From DASRLE01 sp963825315 (lineage in GTDB: Bacteria > Verrucomicrobiota > Verrucomicrobiia > Limisphaerales > Palsa-1400), in NCBI GenBank assembly GCA_963825315.1, contig CAWGST010000004.1:124001-188000 (forward strand): DNA of 64,000 nt. Reading direction: 5' to 3'. Position 1 is the stretch's first letter; every line of letters begins with the position of its first letter. Both the position numbers and the translations under genes were made by a program. Shown here piece after piece: positions 34,363 to 42,678 of this stretch. The notes beneath the pieces are model-generated. The model saw only the letters and a list, made by a program, of their open reading frames with translations, searched no databases and had not been told where the DNA came from.

Positions 34363-35145
34363 GTGGCGGTACAATTGACGATTCTGGGCAGCGGTTCGGG
34401 AGGCAATTGCGCGTACTTGGAAACGGCGGAAACCCGCATTCTGATCGACGCTGGTTTTACCGGACGCCAAATTCGCCGGCGTCTGGCCACCATCGCCCGC
34501 GCCCCGGAAAGCGTCCAGGCCATTCTCATCACCCACGAACATTCCGATCATATCTCGGGCCTGACCGGGCTGGCCGCAAAATGGCAAGTGCCCGTTTATT
34601 GCAATCGCCTGACCCGCGAAGCCATCGAAGCGCAATTGCAAATTCAAATCGACGCGCGCCTTTTCGTCACCGGCGACTCCTTTGCCATTGGCGACGTCAC
34701 CATCGACACCTTCCCGGTGCCGCACGACGCCTGCGATCCGGTCGGGTTTCTCTTGCGAACCTGCGCCGGCAACATCGGCTTTCTGACCGACCTGGGACAC
34801 GTGACAAAACTGGTGGTCGAGCGCATCCGGCCGGCCAACGTCCTTCTTCTGGAAGCCAACCATGATTTGAAAATGTTGCAGGACGACCCGCGGCGGCCCT
34901 GGAGTTTGAAGCAGCGCATTTTAAGCCGGCACGGTCATCTTTCCAATGACGCCGCCGCCGACCTGGTCGAGCAAATCATGTCGGCGGAATTGCGACAGCT
35001 CTACCTGGGCCATCTCAGCCGGGAGTGCAACAAACCCGAGTTGGCCCGCCTGGCGGTTGGCAACTGCCTCCAGCGCATCGGCGCGACCCACGTGTGCGTG
35101 GAACATACCTTTCAGCACGTCCCCTGCCCCACCCTGGTCCTCTGA
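34363..35145 (+). CDS. Metallo-beta-lactamase-fold hydrolase (YycJ/WalJ-like)
   Basis: A 260-aa single-domain hydrolase. N-terminus LTILGSGSGGNCAYLET is typical of YycJ-type proteins. The metal motif is THEHSDHISG (HxHxDH), followed by His in PVPHDACDPVGF, Asp in FLTDLGHVT and His in YLGHLSRECNKPELA. YycJ-like proteins are proposed nucleases/phosphodiesterases involved in DNA repair or cell-wall homeostasis. Translation starts at GTG 34363, which gives the conserved N-terminus. Confidence 0.87.
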   Translation: MAVQLTILGSGSGGNCAYLETAETRILIDAGFTGRQIRRRLATIARAPESVQAILITHEHSDHISGLTGLAAKWQVPVYCNRLTREAIEAQLQIQIDARLFVTGDSFAIGDVTIDTFPVPHDACDPVGFLLRTCAGNIGFLTDLGHVTKLVVERIRPANVLLLEANHDLKMLQDDPRRPWSLKQRILSRHGHLSNDAAADLVEQIMSAELRQLYLGHLSRECNKPELARLAVGNCLQRIGATHVCVEHTFQHVPCPTLVL

Positions 35146-35159
35146 CGGCTGCCCGTTCC

Positions 35160-35195
35160 TAATCTTAATCTTAATCGTAATCTTAATCCTAATCT
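35160..35195. repeat. TAATCN hexamer array, copy a
   Basis: Six consecutive hexamers of form TAATCT/TAATCG/TAATCC, between the convergent ends of the hydrolase gene and the 1090-aa gene. Similar arrays lie at 42632-42661 and 44228-44257. Confidence 0.75.
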
Positions 35196-35279
35196 CCTGC
35201 ACGATGAAAGCGTCCTGGGAAATTCCCGCCCAAAATGAACGAATATCAATTCCCCGGGGGCTCGGGCCAGTTTGCGCCG

Positions 35280-38200
35280 TTATGGCTCGCGCACGCGGAA
35301 GAACTGCTGCGGGATGTTTGTCACCGGCGCCACCACCTGCATCACAGAACCGTCGCCGCTGAAATTGGTGTAGAAGCCCCAATTCGTCGTGGCGAGGTTC
35401 GTGTTTTGCTGAATGGTATAGCTTTGGTTGCTCTCGGTTTGGAATGCAAAAGAGAAATTCCCATTGGTCAATTGCGGGGACTGAATCGTAACCGGCGGCA
35501 GGCCGGCCACGAGATAAACGCCGCTGTTGCTGTAAGCAACGGAAAAGCCGCTGGGGATATTGGTGACGCTGAAGGCGCCGGAACGACCGCTGCAAGCCAA
35601 AATTTGGAACTGATTGCTTATGGCCGGCGCGAAATTATTGGTCAGAACCACATTGAGCGCGCCGCTGAGGGTGGCGCTGCCATTGACCAAAAGCTGGCCG
35701 CATTGCCCGGCCCCATTGCCGCCCAGCGCGATGGTCAACGCGCCGCCGCCGCTGGAAAAGCCGCCCGGCACGGAAAGCGTGCCGCTGTCCACTTCAATGG
35801 AGCCGCCCAGACTGGGCAGCGAGGAAGTCACGGTGGAAACGCCGGTGCCATGGTGTTTGCGCAACAGGCCGTAGTTGTTAAACGTGCCTCCGCTCATGGT
35901 GCCGCCATCGCCTTCGAACTGATAAATTCCCGATGGCTGGTTGACCATCCCAAACGCGCCCAGTGAGAATGTTCCTCCGTTGGTTTGCTTCATCACTCCA
36001 TAGTTCCAAAGATATTCATAACCCGCGGAGGGTGAGTTGGTGGCATAAATGGTTATGGAATTGGAGTTGGTGAAGAACTGCCCTGTGGTGCCGGCAAAAT
36101 TTCCTCCCGTCCACCAAAACATTCCTGGAGGGAAATTTAAATTCAAGCCGTTTGAGGAGATGACAAGATCGCCGCTGTCCAGCAGTACTTGGCCCGCGCC
36201 GCTCCCGGTCATTGTGCCGCCCCAAGTGCTCCCGTTCTGACCGCCGGTCAAATCCACCACCGCGTTTGCACCCACGACGAAAGTTCCGTTGGAACTTACG
36301 CCAGCGCCGTTGGCCAGCACCAGCAGCCCGCTGTCCGCTTCGATTGTGCCGCCGTTGTTATGCAAGGCGCTCCCCATCACGGATGTCCCGGTGCCGGAGC
36401 GTTTGCGCAAAAGGCCGTAATTGTAGAAGATGTTTCCGCTGGTGCTGCCGCCATCGCCATCAAACTCAAACGTGCCCGCCGACTGATTGTAAAGAGCAAG
36501 AGGGCCTACTGAAAAAATTCCCGCGTTGGTTTGCACGATGGTCCCCTGGTTCCAAAGAATGTCGGCACCCTGGTTGGGCGAGTTGGTTGCGTAGATGGTT
36601 ATGGAACCGGTGTTGGTGAAGTACTGCCCGGTCGTGCCGTCGAACTGGCCGCCAGTCCACCAAAACAGTCCCGGTGGGAAATTCAAGTTCAGGCCTGTCA
36701 GAGGAACGACAAGATCGCCGCTGTCCATGAGCACCTGGCCCGCGCCGCTGCCCGTCATGGTGCCAGCCCAACTGTCTCCGTTAACGCCGCCGGTCAGATC
36801 CACCACGGCGTTCGCGCCCACGACGAAAGTTCCGTTGGAACTTACGCCAGCGCCGTTGGCCAGCACCAGCATTCCGCTGTCCGCTTCGATTGTGCCGCCG
36901 TTGTTATGCAAGGCGCTCCCCATCACGGATGTCCCGGTGCCGGAGCGTTTGCGCAAAAGGCCGTAATTGTAGAAAATGTTTCCGCTGGTGCTGCCGCCGT
37001 CCCCATCAAACTCATAGGTGGCTGACGGCTGATTGACCAAAGAATAAGCACCGACTCCAAAAGTTCCTGCGTTGGATTGCAGCATCATTCCCTGGTTGAA
37101 GAATGTGCAAGAAGCCAACCCCGGCGCATTGTTGGCCATGATGGTGATGGTATTGAAGTTGGTCGCTTGATTACCAACCAGATCGCCCCCGGTCCACAAA
37201 AAAAATCCTGGAGGGAAATTCAAAGCCAGGCCCGTCGGCCCGACGTCAATCTCTCCGCCTTGCAGCAAGACCTGCCCCGCGCCGCTGCCCGTCACCGTGC
37301 CAGCCCAGTTGGCTCGGTCACTGCCATTCCAGTCCACCAGCGCGCCCCCCTCCACATTGAACGTGCCGTTGGAACTGAATCCGTCTCCCGCCAGCGTCAA
37401 GGTGCCGCTATCCGCCTCGATCGTGCCGCCTTGGCAGTAGGAATTGCCAATGACAGAATTGCCCGTGCCGCTGCTCTTGCGAACCAAGCCGTAATTGACA
37501 AACTCCAGGCCCGAGCCAAGACTGCCGTCGCCGGCGAATTCATAAGTTCCCGAGGCTTCGTTTTCCAGAATGGCGCCGGTAATCGAGCCGGCATTCGTCT
37601 CCACGAATAAACCTTCATTGAAGAAATAGGCGAGGGAAAAGCCCGGCCCGCCCGCTGTGAAAGCAGTCATCACTCCCAAGTTGGTGAAGTAGCTGGTCCC
37701 CTGACCGTCCTGGCCCAAAAAGCCGCCTGTCCACCAAAAATAGTTGGACGGAAAATTGAACGACAAGCCAGCGCTGACAATCTCGCCGCTGCTCAACAAC
37801 ACCTGGCCACCGCCGCTGCCAGTCGTTGCTCCTACCCAATACGCACTGCCGCCTCCCGTCAAATCCAGCACCGCGTTGTTGCTGACATTGAACGTCCCGT
37901 TGGACCACGTATGATCCAAATTGGCGAACAAAACCAGCGTGCCTCTGTCCACTTCCACCGTTCCGTCCGTCATGAGAACGGGCGGCTCGAACACGTACGA
38001 GCCGGCGCCGCCGGACTTCTGCATCATCCCGCCGGGCAGCAGCGTCACAAGATCGTTCCCGGCCTGGCCCATCACGCCGTCGCCCTGGAAATTAAAGTAA
38101 TTGGCGGAAAGATTGATGCTGCCAACCGTCAGCGACCCGTTGCTCTGGATCGTAATGCTGTTGAGGGTGGCAGTCGCGTCCGCATACGTGTTGGCGGGCG

Positions 38201-38552
38201 GCCCGAGAATCACGTCCGCTCCAACATCCCCGGGTCCGCCCGGATAAAGCCCATAAGGCGGAGTCGGCGACCAATTACTCGGCTGCGATTCCACACTGCC
38301 CGTATGGTCGCAGTTGCCGTTGGTAAAATAGGACTGGCTCCAGTTGGCATTGCTGGGCCAGTAGTTGGTGTTGCCGCCGCAGATGAGGTAAATCTGACCC
38401 TGCGCAGTATCCGCCCAAGTATAGGTCTGGGCTTGGGCCGAAACCATCGTAGCCAGCAAGACAGCGCCCAGCAGCGCATCCAGGCCTTGATGGAATCCGG
38501 GGGTTGGATTAAAAACGGATCTTCGAATGCGAGTACACAGTAGGTTTTTCAT
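35280..38552 (-). CDS. Large secreted beta-strand-repeat (autotransporter-like passenger) protein
   Basis: A 1090-aa protein with a signal peptide (LDALLGAVLLATMVSAQAQ). The body is made of tandem ~180-aa repeats: GTIEADSG(L/T)LVLA, SSNGTF.V...AVVDLTGG, GSGAGQVLL.SG, LNLNFPPG.FWWTGG, TNSITIYATN, YEFDGDGG..SGN.FYNYGLLRK. This is the pattern of beta-helical passenger domains. It ends with a short module (FQTESNQSYTIQQNTNLATTNW ... QFFRVREP) common in Verrucomicrobiota secreted proteins. No autotransporter barrel or PEP-CTERM is present. A surface or matrix role is inferred. Two repeats are almost identical in DNA (see repeat entries). Confidence 0.8.
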   Translation of the reverse strand: MKNLLCTRIRRSVFNPTPGFHQGLDALLGAVLLATMVSAQAQTYTWADTAQGQIYLICGGNTNYWPSNANWSQSYFTNGNCDHTGSVESQPSNWSPTPPYGLYPGGPGDVGADVILGPPANTYADATATLNSITIQSNGSLTVGSINLSANYFNFQGDGVMGQAGNDLVTLLPGGMMQKSGGAGSYVFEPPVLMTDGTVEVDRGTLVLFANLDHTWSNGTFNVSNNAVLDLTGGGSAYWVGATTGSGGGQVLLSSGEIVSAGLSFNFPSNYFWWTGGFLGQDGQGTSYFTNLGVMTAFTAGGPGFSLAYFFNEGLFVETNAGSITGAILENEASGTYEFAGDGSLGSGLEFVNYGLVRKSSGTGNSVIGNSYCQGGTIEADSGTLTLAGDGFSSNGTFNVEGGALVDWNGSDRANWAGTVTGSGAGQVLLQGGEIDVGPTGLALNFPPGFFLWTGGDLVGNQATNFNTITIMANNAPGLASCTFFNQGMMLQSNAGTFGVGAYSLVNQPSATYEFDGDGGSTSGNIFYNYGLLRKRSGTGTSVMGSALHNNGGTIEADSGMLVLANGAGVSSNGTFVVGANAVVDLTGGVNGDSWAGTMTGSGAGQVLMDSGDLVVPLTGLNLNFPPGLFWWTGGQFDGTTGQYFTNTGSITIYATNSPNQGADILWNQGTIVQTNAGIFSVGPLALYNQSAGTFEFDGDGGSTSGNIFYNYGLLRKRSGTGTSVMGSALHNNGGTIEADSGLLVLANGAGVSSNGTFVVGANAVVDLTGGQNGSTWGGTMTGSGAGQVLLDSGDLVISSNGLNLNFPPGMFWWTGGNFAGTTGQFFTNSNSITIYATNSPSAGYEYLWNYGVMKQTNGGTFSLGAFGMVNQPSGIYQFEGDGGTMSGGTFNNYGLLRKHHGTGVSTVTSSLPSLGGSIEVDSGTLSVPGGFSSGGGALTIALGGNGAGQCGQLLVNGSATLSGALNVVLTNNFAPAISNQFQILACSGRSGAFSVTNIPSGFSVAYSNSGVYLVAGLPPVTIQSPQLTNGNFSFAFQTESNQSYTIQQNTNLATTNWGFYTNFSGDGSVMQVVAPVTNIPQQFFRVREP
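36258..36470. repeat. Near-identical intragenic repeat, unit 1
   Basis: About 210 bp nearly identical to 36798-37010, offset exactly 540 bp (one 180-codon protein repeat), whereas other repeats of the same gene have diverged. Suggests recent gene conversion or duplication. Confidence 0.75.
36798..37010. repeat. Near-identical intragenic repeat, unit 2
   Basis: Partner of 36258-36470; only a few base differences are visible over ~210 bp. In frame with unit 1, so recombination between them would add or remove exactly 180 codons. Confidence 0.75.
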
Positions 38553-38784
38553 ATTTCATGGATTTGGCTCTTATTTATACGGAAATGGAGTTTGAGTTTT
38601 GTTCCCTCCCTATGCAAGCCTTTTCTGCAGTTTTTTTTGCAGTTTTATTGTAAGCGCTATGGGGGCTGCCTTCTATGCAGGAGGGGCAGGGGTCGGGCAG
38701 GGGTCGGTCCCTTGCATGTCCATATTTTGCCTGCCGCGCCCCGCCCGCTCCGTCCAAACAACAAATACGGGGAATGGAACCCCT

Positions 38785-38856
38785 TTGCCGAAAAGCAAAA
38801 CGCAAGGGCGCAAAGGGAAATGATTTCCTGGCGTCTTGGCGCCGGGCCTTTGCGTT
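38785..38856. repeat. GCAAAG/CTTTGC imperfect palindrome, copy 2
   Basis: Shares GGGCGCAAAG, AATGATTTCC and CTGGCGTCTTGGCG with copy 1 at 2703-2775. As in copy 1, a TGTCAAG element follows in the same orientation, so the two elements form a composite. Confidence 0.6.
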
Positions 38857-38868
38857 AAAAAAGGGTGG

Positions 38869-39020
38869 TTTTTGGGTGCTTGTCAAGAATACATACTTGA
38901 CAACAAGGCCCCCGACACGCGTTTTGATCAATGTTTGCAGGGGTTTCGTGTTTTAAAAAAACCTCCCACCATGGCCTGTACACTTTCCGCCTTTTCTGCC
39001 ATAATGAAAATAAAATGCTG
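38869..39020. repeat. TGTCAAG-type dispersed element, copy 2
   Basis: Contains a perfect 7-bp palindrome TGTCAAG (38881-38887), 8 bases, CTTGACA (38896-38902). The conserved blocks AAGGCCCCCGACA, TGTTTGCAGGGGTTTCGTG and CATGGCCTGTACA follow. Homology to copy 3 extends ~150 bp. Confidence 0.75.
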
Positions 39021-39033
39021 AATTATTAAATTG

Positions 39034-39063
39034 ATCTGTGAAAATCTGCGTGAATCTGTGGCC
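39034..39063. repeat. ATCYGTG 10-bp tandem array, copy c
   Basis: Three 10-bp units starting ATCTGTG, ATCTGCG, ATCTGTG. It sits between copies 2 and 3 of the TGTCAAG element. Confidence 0.65.
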
Positions 39064-39101
39064 CTGCTGATCCCCTTCGTTTCCGCCCAATTTCCTGCTA
39101 A

Positions 39102-39255
39102 TTTGGGTGTCTGTCAAGAATACATACTTGACAAGAAGGCCCCCGACAGGTGTTTCGACCCCTGTTTAAAGGGCTTTCGTGTTTTTAAAAAAGTGGTCAT
39201 CATGACCTGTACATTTTTCGCTGTTTATGCCATAATTGGAAGAAAAGTCTGAATT
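39102..39255. repeat. TGTCAAG-type dispersed element, copy 3
   Basis: Palindrome TGTCAAG (39112-39118) / CTTGACA (39127-39133), then AAGGCCCCCGACA, TTTCGACC, GGGCTTTCGTG and CATGACCTGTACA. Both this copy and copy 2 contain an in-register 16-codon micro-ORF, but the substitutions are not third-position biased, so coding is not supported. Confidence 0.75.
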
Positions 39256-39448
39256 ATGAAGATAAAATCAAGAACGCCCGCCTTCGCAAAGCTACGGCGC
39301 AGCAGGCCCCCTTTCCCGGTGCCGCAGCGCGCCAAGTCGGCGGTCTTGGCAGCCGCCGGCTCGTCGGAGAAATTCCGGCCAATTCGGAGTGATTCCGGCC
39401 AATTGCGGCCAAAAAAAGAAAAATCGGTCCCAAACCCGTACCAACTCT

Positions 39449-39694
39449 ATGAGCCGTAATGGAAAAATCGCCCGCTTGCCGGGACACATCCGCGAACAGA
39501 TCAATCGCCGCTCGCAGAAGGGCGAACGAGGCGTGCCGCTGGCCCATTGGTTGAACGGGTCCCCAGACAAGGTCCATGCCTTGTTATTTCCTCAGAGTCT
39601 GAGCGGCTGGTTTTGCACAAAATGGATCAAAGGCAGCCGAATGATGGCAGTTGAAAAAAGCAAAAATCACTTATGTTCGCTTATATTCGCTTAA
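39449..39694 (+). pseudogene. Truncated small gene beginning MSRNGKIARLP
   Basis: The first ~45 residues (MSRNGKIARLPGHIREQINR, then VPLAHWLNGSPDKVHALL) resemble a small basic protein that I recall as recurrent in Verrucomicrobiota, normally continuing with a segment like 'NLSEWK.GG..DW'. Here the later part (SLSGWFCTKWIKGS) is aberrant. It is interpreted as a decayed copy. The family identification is from memory and should be checked. Confidence 0.4.
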
Positions 39695-40023
39695 ACTCGC
39701 TTATATTCGCATTTTCAGAAATCCGAGGGCCAGCAGGGCCTCCAGGCCATCTGGGCGGAGGCAGGCTCGCCGCGCCGACTTGTCCCGCTACCATAGCCGC
39801 CTTGTCCACCGTAGCCACTTCGGCGAAGAAGAATGCGTCAAAGGCGGGTCAAACCACTCAAACGGATGCGGCTGATCAAATCAGCGGCGGAATCCTATGG
39901 AAGTCATTTAACATGAGCGACTTACAAAATAATCAGCTTTCGCGCGGGTCAAACCCGGTCAAAGTGGATCAAACCGATTTGATGAGCCGTTTAAGCAAGT
40001 CCAAGCGGCTGGTCTTTCAGTCA

Positions 40024-40056
40024 ATCCGTGTTGATCCGGGTCCATCCGTGGTTAAA
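40024..40056. repeat. ATCYGTG 10-bp tandem array, copy b
   Basis: Units start ATCCGTG, ATCCGGG, ATCCGTG and end GGTTAAA exactly as copy a (20191-20223). It lies ~70 bp upstream of grpE. Confidence 0.7.
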
Positions 40057-40128
40057 GCCTTCCCCTCCGGTTGCCTGGCAAATGACGGGCATTGCCACAA
40101 GCCGGAGATGTGATTTATTCTTGGACGC

Positions 40129-40704
40129 ATGGAAAGTAAGACCGACAAGAAGCACTCCAAGAGCGCCAAAGCGGACGAAAAGCAGCCGGACCAACAAGTT
40201 GTTGACTTGATCGTGCCCGGGCCGTTGACGCCGGAGCAGATCGAACAACTCAAAGAACGGGCTGCCAAGGCCGACGAATATCGGGAGCGCCTGTTGCGCG
40301 AAGCGGCCGATTTTGAAAATTACAAAAAACGCGCGGCCCGCGAACGCCAGGATGCCGTCACTTTCGCCAATGAAAGCCTGCTGCAGAAATTGATGCCGAT
40401 TTTGGACACTTTCGAAATGGCGCTGGCCGCCGCCGCCGCCGATGGCGCCGCCGCCCAATCGCTCCAGGCCGGGGTGCTCATGGTCTATAACCAACTCAAG
40501 TCCGCTCTGGCCGACGCCGGTTTGGAGGAAATTGATGCCCGGGGCAAAGTCTTCGACCCCAATCTGCACGAAGCGGTCTCCCAGCAGGAAAGCGCCGAAG
40601 TTCCCGAGGGAGAGGTGATCCAGCAAATCCGCAAAGGTTATAAGTTTCGCAATCGACTGGTTCGACCGGCCGGGGTCATCGTGGCCAAAAAGCCGGCGGC
40701 TTAA
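40129..40704 (+). CDS. grpE: GrpE nucleotide-exchange factor
   Basis: Cochaperone that releases ADP from DnaK. 191 aa. Long N-terminal helix (EQIEQLKERAAKADEYRERL, then REAADFENYKKRAARERQDA), four-helix dimer region (LLQKLMPILDTFEMAL), and C-terminal beta wing (FDPNLHEAVSQQESAEVPEG, then VIQQIRKGYKFRNRLVRPAG). dnaJ follows 7 nt later; dnaK is not adjacent. No CIRCE element was found upstream. Confidence 0.95.
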   Translation: MESKTDKKHSKSAKADEKQPDQQVVDLIVPGPLTPEQIEQLKERAAKADEYRERLLREAADFENYKKRAARERQDAVTFANESLLQKLMPILDTFEMALAAAAADGAAAQSLQAGVLMVYNQLKSALADAGLEEIDARGKVFDPNLHEAVSQQESAEVPEGEVIQQIRKGYKFRNRLVRPAGVIVAKKPAA

Positions 40705-40711
40705 CCCAACT

Positions 40712-41830
40712 ATGTCAAAACGAGACTATTACGAAGTCCTCGGCACGGACCGAAATGCCAGCGACGAGGAAATTAAGAAGGCCTATCGCAAACTGGCCCT
40801 TAAATATCACCCCGACCGCAACCCGCACGACAAAACGAGCGAAGACAAATTCAAGGAACTCGGCGAAGCCTACGAGGTCCTGATCGATCCGCAAACCCGC
40901 GCCGCCTACGATCGTTACGGCCATGCCGCTCTCGGCGCCCGCGCCCGAGGCCCGGCCGGATTTCACGACCCGGCGGATATTTTCCGCGAAGTCTTCGGCA
41001 ACTCCAGTATTTTTGACGACCTTTTCGGCGGCGGCGAACGCCGGGCCGGCGGCGCGCAACGCGGCGACGATCTGCGCTATGACATGGAACTGACTTTCAT
41101 GGAAGCCGCCCAGGGTTGCGAAAAGGAAATCAGCGTCACAAAGATGGGCCAATGCGACTCCTGCAATGGCAGCGGGGCGGAGCAAGGCGCCACCACAAAA
41201 ACCTGCGCGACTTGCGGCGGACGCGGCCAGGTCATCAGTTCGCGCGGCATTTTCAGCATCGCCCAAACCTGTCCCCGTTGCGAAGGCCGGGGGCGGGTCG
41301 TGGACAAGCCTTGCCGCTCCTGCGCCGGCACGGGCCGCCGTGAACGCCTGTCCAAAATCAAAATCAAAGTCCCCGCCGGAGTGGATGGAGGCGCCCGCCT
41401 GCGCTCCTCCGGCAACGGCGAAGCCGGCGTGCGCGGCGGACCGGCCGGGGATTTGTATGTGGTGCTCCATGTCAAACGCCACGAGATTTTTGAGCGCGAA
41501 GGAGACGATCTGATCTGCGAAGTGCCGATCAGCTTCGCCCAAGCCGCCCTTGGGGCGGAAGTTGAAGTGCCCACTCTGGAAGGCACGGCCGAAATCAAAA
41601 TACCCCCCGGCACTCAAACCGGCGCGGTCTTTCGCTTGAAAGGCAAGGGTGTCAAGAATGTCCAGGGTTACGGCAACGGCGATTTAATGGTGCGCGTGCA
41701 AGTGGAGATTCCGGCGCGATTAAACGCGGCGCAACGGGCCAAACTGGAGGAGTTCGCCAGACTGTGCGATGAAAACGTCCACCCCATCAGCAAAGGCTTT
41801 TTTGAAAAGGCAAAACGATTGTTTCGCTGA
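40712..41830 (+). CDS. dnaJ: DnaJ chaperone
   Basis: Hsp40 that delivers substrates to DnaK and stimulates its ATPase. 372 aa. J domain with HPD (LKYHPDRNPHD), a short G/F-rich linker (ADIFREVFGNSSIFDDLFGGG), four zinc-binding CxxCxGxG repeats (CDSCNGSG, CATCGGRG, CPRCEGRG, CRSCAGTG) and the C-terminal substrate domain (VPAGVDGGARLRSSGNGEAG, TLEGTAEIKIPPGTQTG). It forms an operon-like run with grpE and rsmE. Confidence 0.97.
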   Translation: MSKRDYYEVLGTDRNASDEEIKKAYRKLALKYHPDRNPHDKTSEDKFKELGEAYEVLIDPQTRAAYDRYGHAALGARARGPAGFHDPADIFREVFGNSSIFDDLFGGGERRAGGAQRGDDLRYDMELTFMEAAQGCEKEISVTKMGQCDSCNGSGAEQGATTKTCATCGGRGQVISSRGIFSIAQTCPRCEGRGRVVDKPCRSCAGTGRRERLSKIKIKVPAGVDGGARLRSSGNGEAGVRGGPAGDLYVVLHVKRHEIFEREGDDLICEVPISFAQAALGAEVEVPTLEGTAEIKIPPGTQTGAVFRLKGKGVKNVQGYGNGDLMVRVQVEIPARLNAAQRAKLEEFARLCDENVHPISKGFFEKAKRLFR

Positions 41831-41838
41831 CGCCGCTC

Positions 41839-42597
41839 ATGCACCGCTTTTACCTTCCGCCGCCGCAATGCCAGGGCCTTACTCTGACATTGACCGGCAC
41901 CGAAGCTCACCACGCGCTCAATGTTTTGCGAATCAAGATCGGCGAGCCGATTGTCATCCTGGACGGCGCGGGCCATGAGTTTTTATGCGCGGTCCGCGCG
42001 GTGGACCGCAAGGCCGTGACTCTGGCGGTCGGGCAAACCCATTTCTCCCCCGCCCCCTCGTGCCGCGTGACTCTGGTTCAGGCCGTGCCAAAGGGAAAAC
42101 TCCTTGAAACCATCATTCAAAAGGCGACGGAACTTGGGGCTTTTCGCATCATTCCCCTTCTCTCCGAGCGGGTGGCAACGCGCTTGGAAAACGAGGCCGT
42201 CCAGCACAAAGCCGAAAAATGGCGGCAGGCCGCCGTCGAAGCGATCAAACAATGCGGCCAGCGCTGGCTGCCGCAAGTGGAGGCTCCGGTCACCTTGCCC
42301 GCCTTGCTGGCCCGCGGCGAAAGTTTCGATTTGTCGCTCGTCGGTTCATTGCAACGTGATGCCCGGCATCCCCGTGAATATTTCCGTTTGTTCCAACTCG
42401 ACGCCAAAGGACAGCCGGCCACGATCCGCCTCTGGATCGGCCCCGAAGGCGACTTCACAGACTCCGAACTCTCTGCCATCCGAAACGCCGGCGGACGTCC
42501 CATCAGCCTTGGCCCGCTTGTCCTGCGCAGCGATACCGCCGCCCTCTACGCGCTGTCCATCGTCAGCTACGAATTGCAGGCTTCGCCAACGGCCTGA
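41839..42597 (+). CDS. rsmE: 16S rRNA (uracil1498-N3)-methyltransferase
   Basis: SPOUT-class SAM-dependent methyltransferase for U1498 of 16S rRNA. 252 aa. N-terminal PUA-like domain (HRFYLPPPQ ... HHALNVLRIKIGE), then PKGKLLETIIQKATELGAFR, and the trefoil-knot SAM site IGPEGDFTDSE with SLGPLVLRSDTA. The gene lies 8 nt after dnaJ, an order (dnaJ-rsmE, sometimes with prmA) seen in many bacteria. Confidence 0.95.
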   Translation: MHRFYLPPPQCQGLTLTLTGTEAHHALNVLRIKIGEPIVILDGAGHEFLCAVRAVDRKAVTLAVGQTHFSPAPSCRVTLVQAVPKGKLLETIIQKATELGAFRIIPLLSERVATRLENEAVQHKAEKWRQAAVEAIKQCGQRWLPQVEAPVTLPALLARGESFDLSLVGSLQRDARHPREYFRLFQLDAKGQPATIRLWIGPEGDFTDSELSAIRNAGGRPISLGPLVLRSDTAALYALSIVSYELQASPTA

Positions 42598-42631
42598 TGA
42601 GCGCCTTTTTGGGGTGGCGGTTTCCGGCTCG

Positions 42632-42661
42632 CAATCTTAATTATAATCTTAATCTTAATCC
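42632..42661. repeat. TAATCN hexamer array, copy b
   Basis: Five hexamers (CAATCT, TAATTA, TAATCT, TAATCT, TAATCC) between the convergent ends of rsmE and glpD. Confidence 0.7.
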
Positions 42662-42678
42662 GCAGGGATTAATGAATT

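Larger units (their letters stand above)
38553..40128. other. 1.6-kb repeat-rich non-coding region
   Basis: No convincing intact gene. It holds, in order: the GCAAAG palindrome copy 2, TGTCAAG element copies 2 and 3, ATCYGTG arrays c and b, CTTCG/GCTACGGCG words near 39281-39307 and 39799-39848, a fragment of a small conserved gene (39449-39694), and GGTCAAACC/GGATCAAACC words at 39846-39980. It resembles a graveyard or hotspot of dispersed repeats between two well-ordered gene blocks. Confidence 0.65.

Noticed and set aside
38971..39252. Pair of in-register 16-codon micro-ORFs (MACTLSAF... and MTCTFFAV...) in the TGTCAAG element copies 2 and 3
   Set aside because: Both start and stop at matching positions, but the base differences fall at all codon positions rather than mainly the third, so there is no sign of protein-level selection. 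The similarity is explained by the DNA repeat.
40057..40128. CIRCE or sigma-54 promoter upstream of grpE-dnaJ
   Set aside because: No TTAGCACTC/GAGTGCTAA pair is present. A TGGCA...TTGCC pair near 40078 has a 10-nt gap, too long for a -24/-12 promoter.
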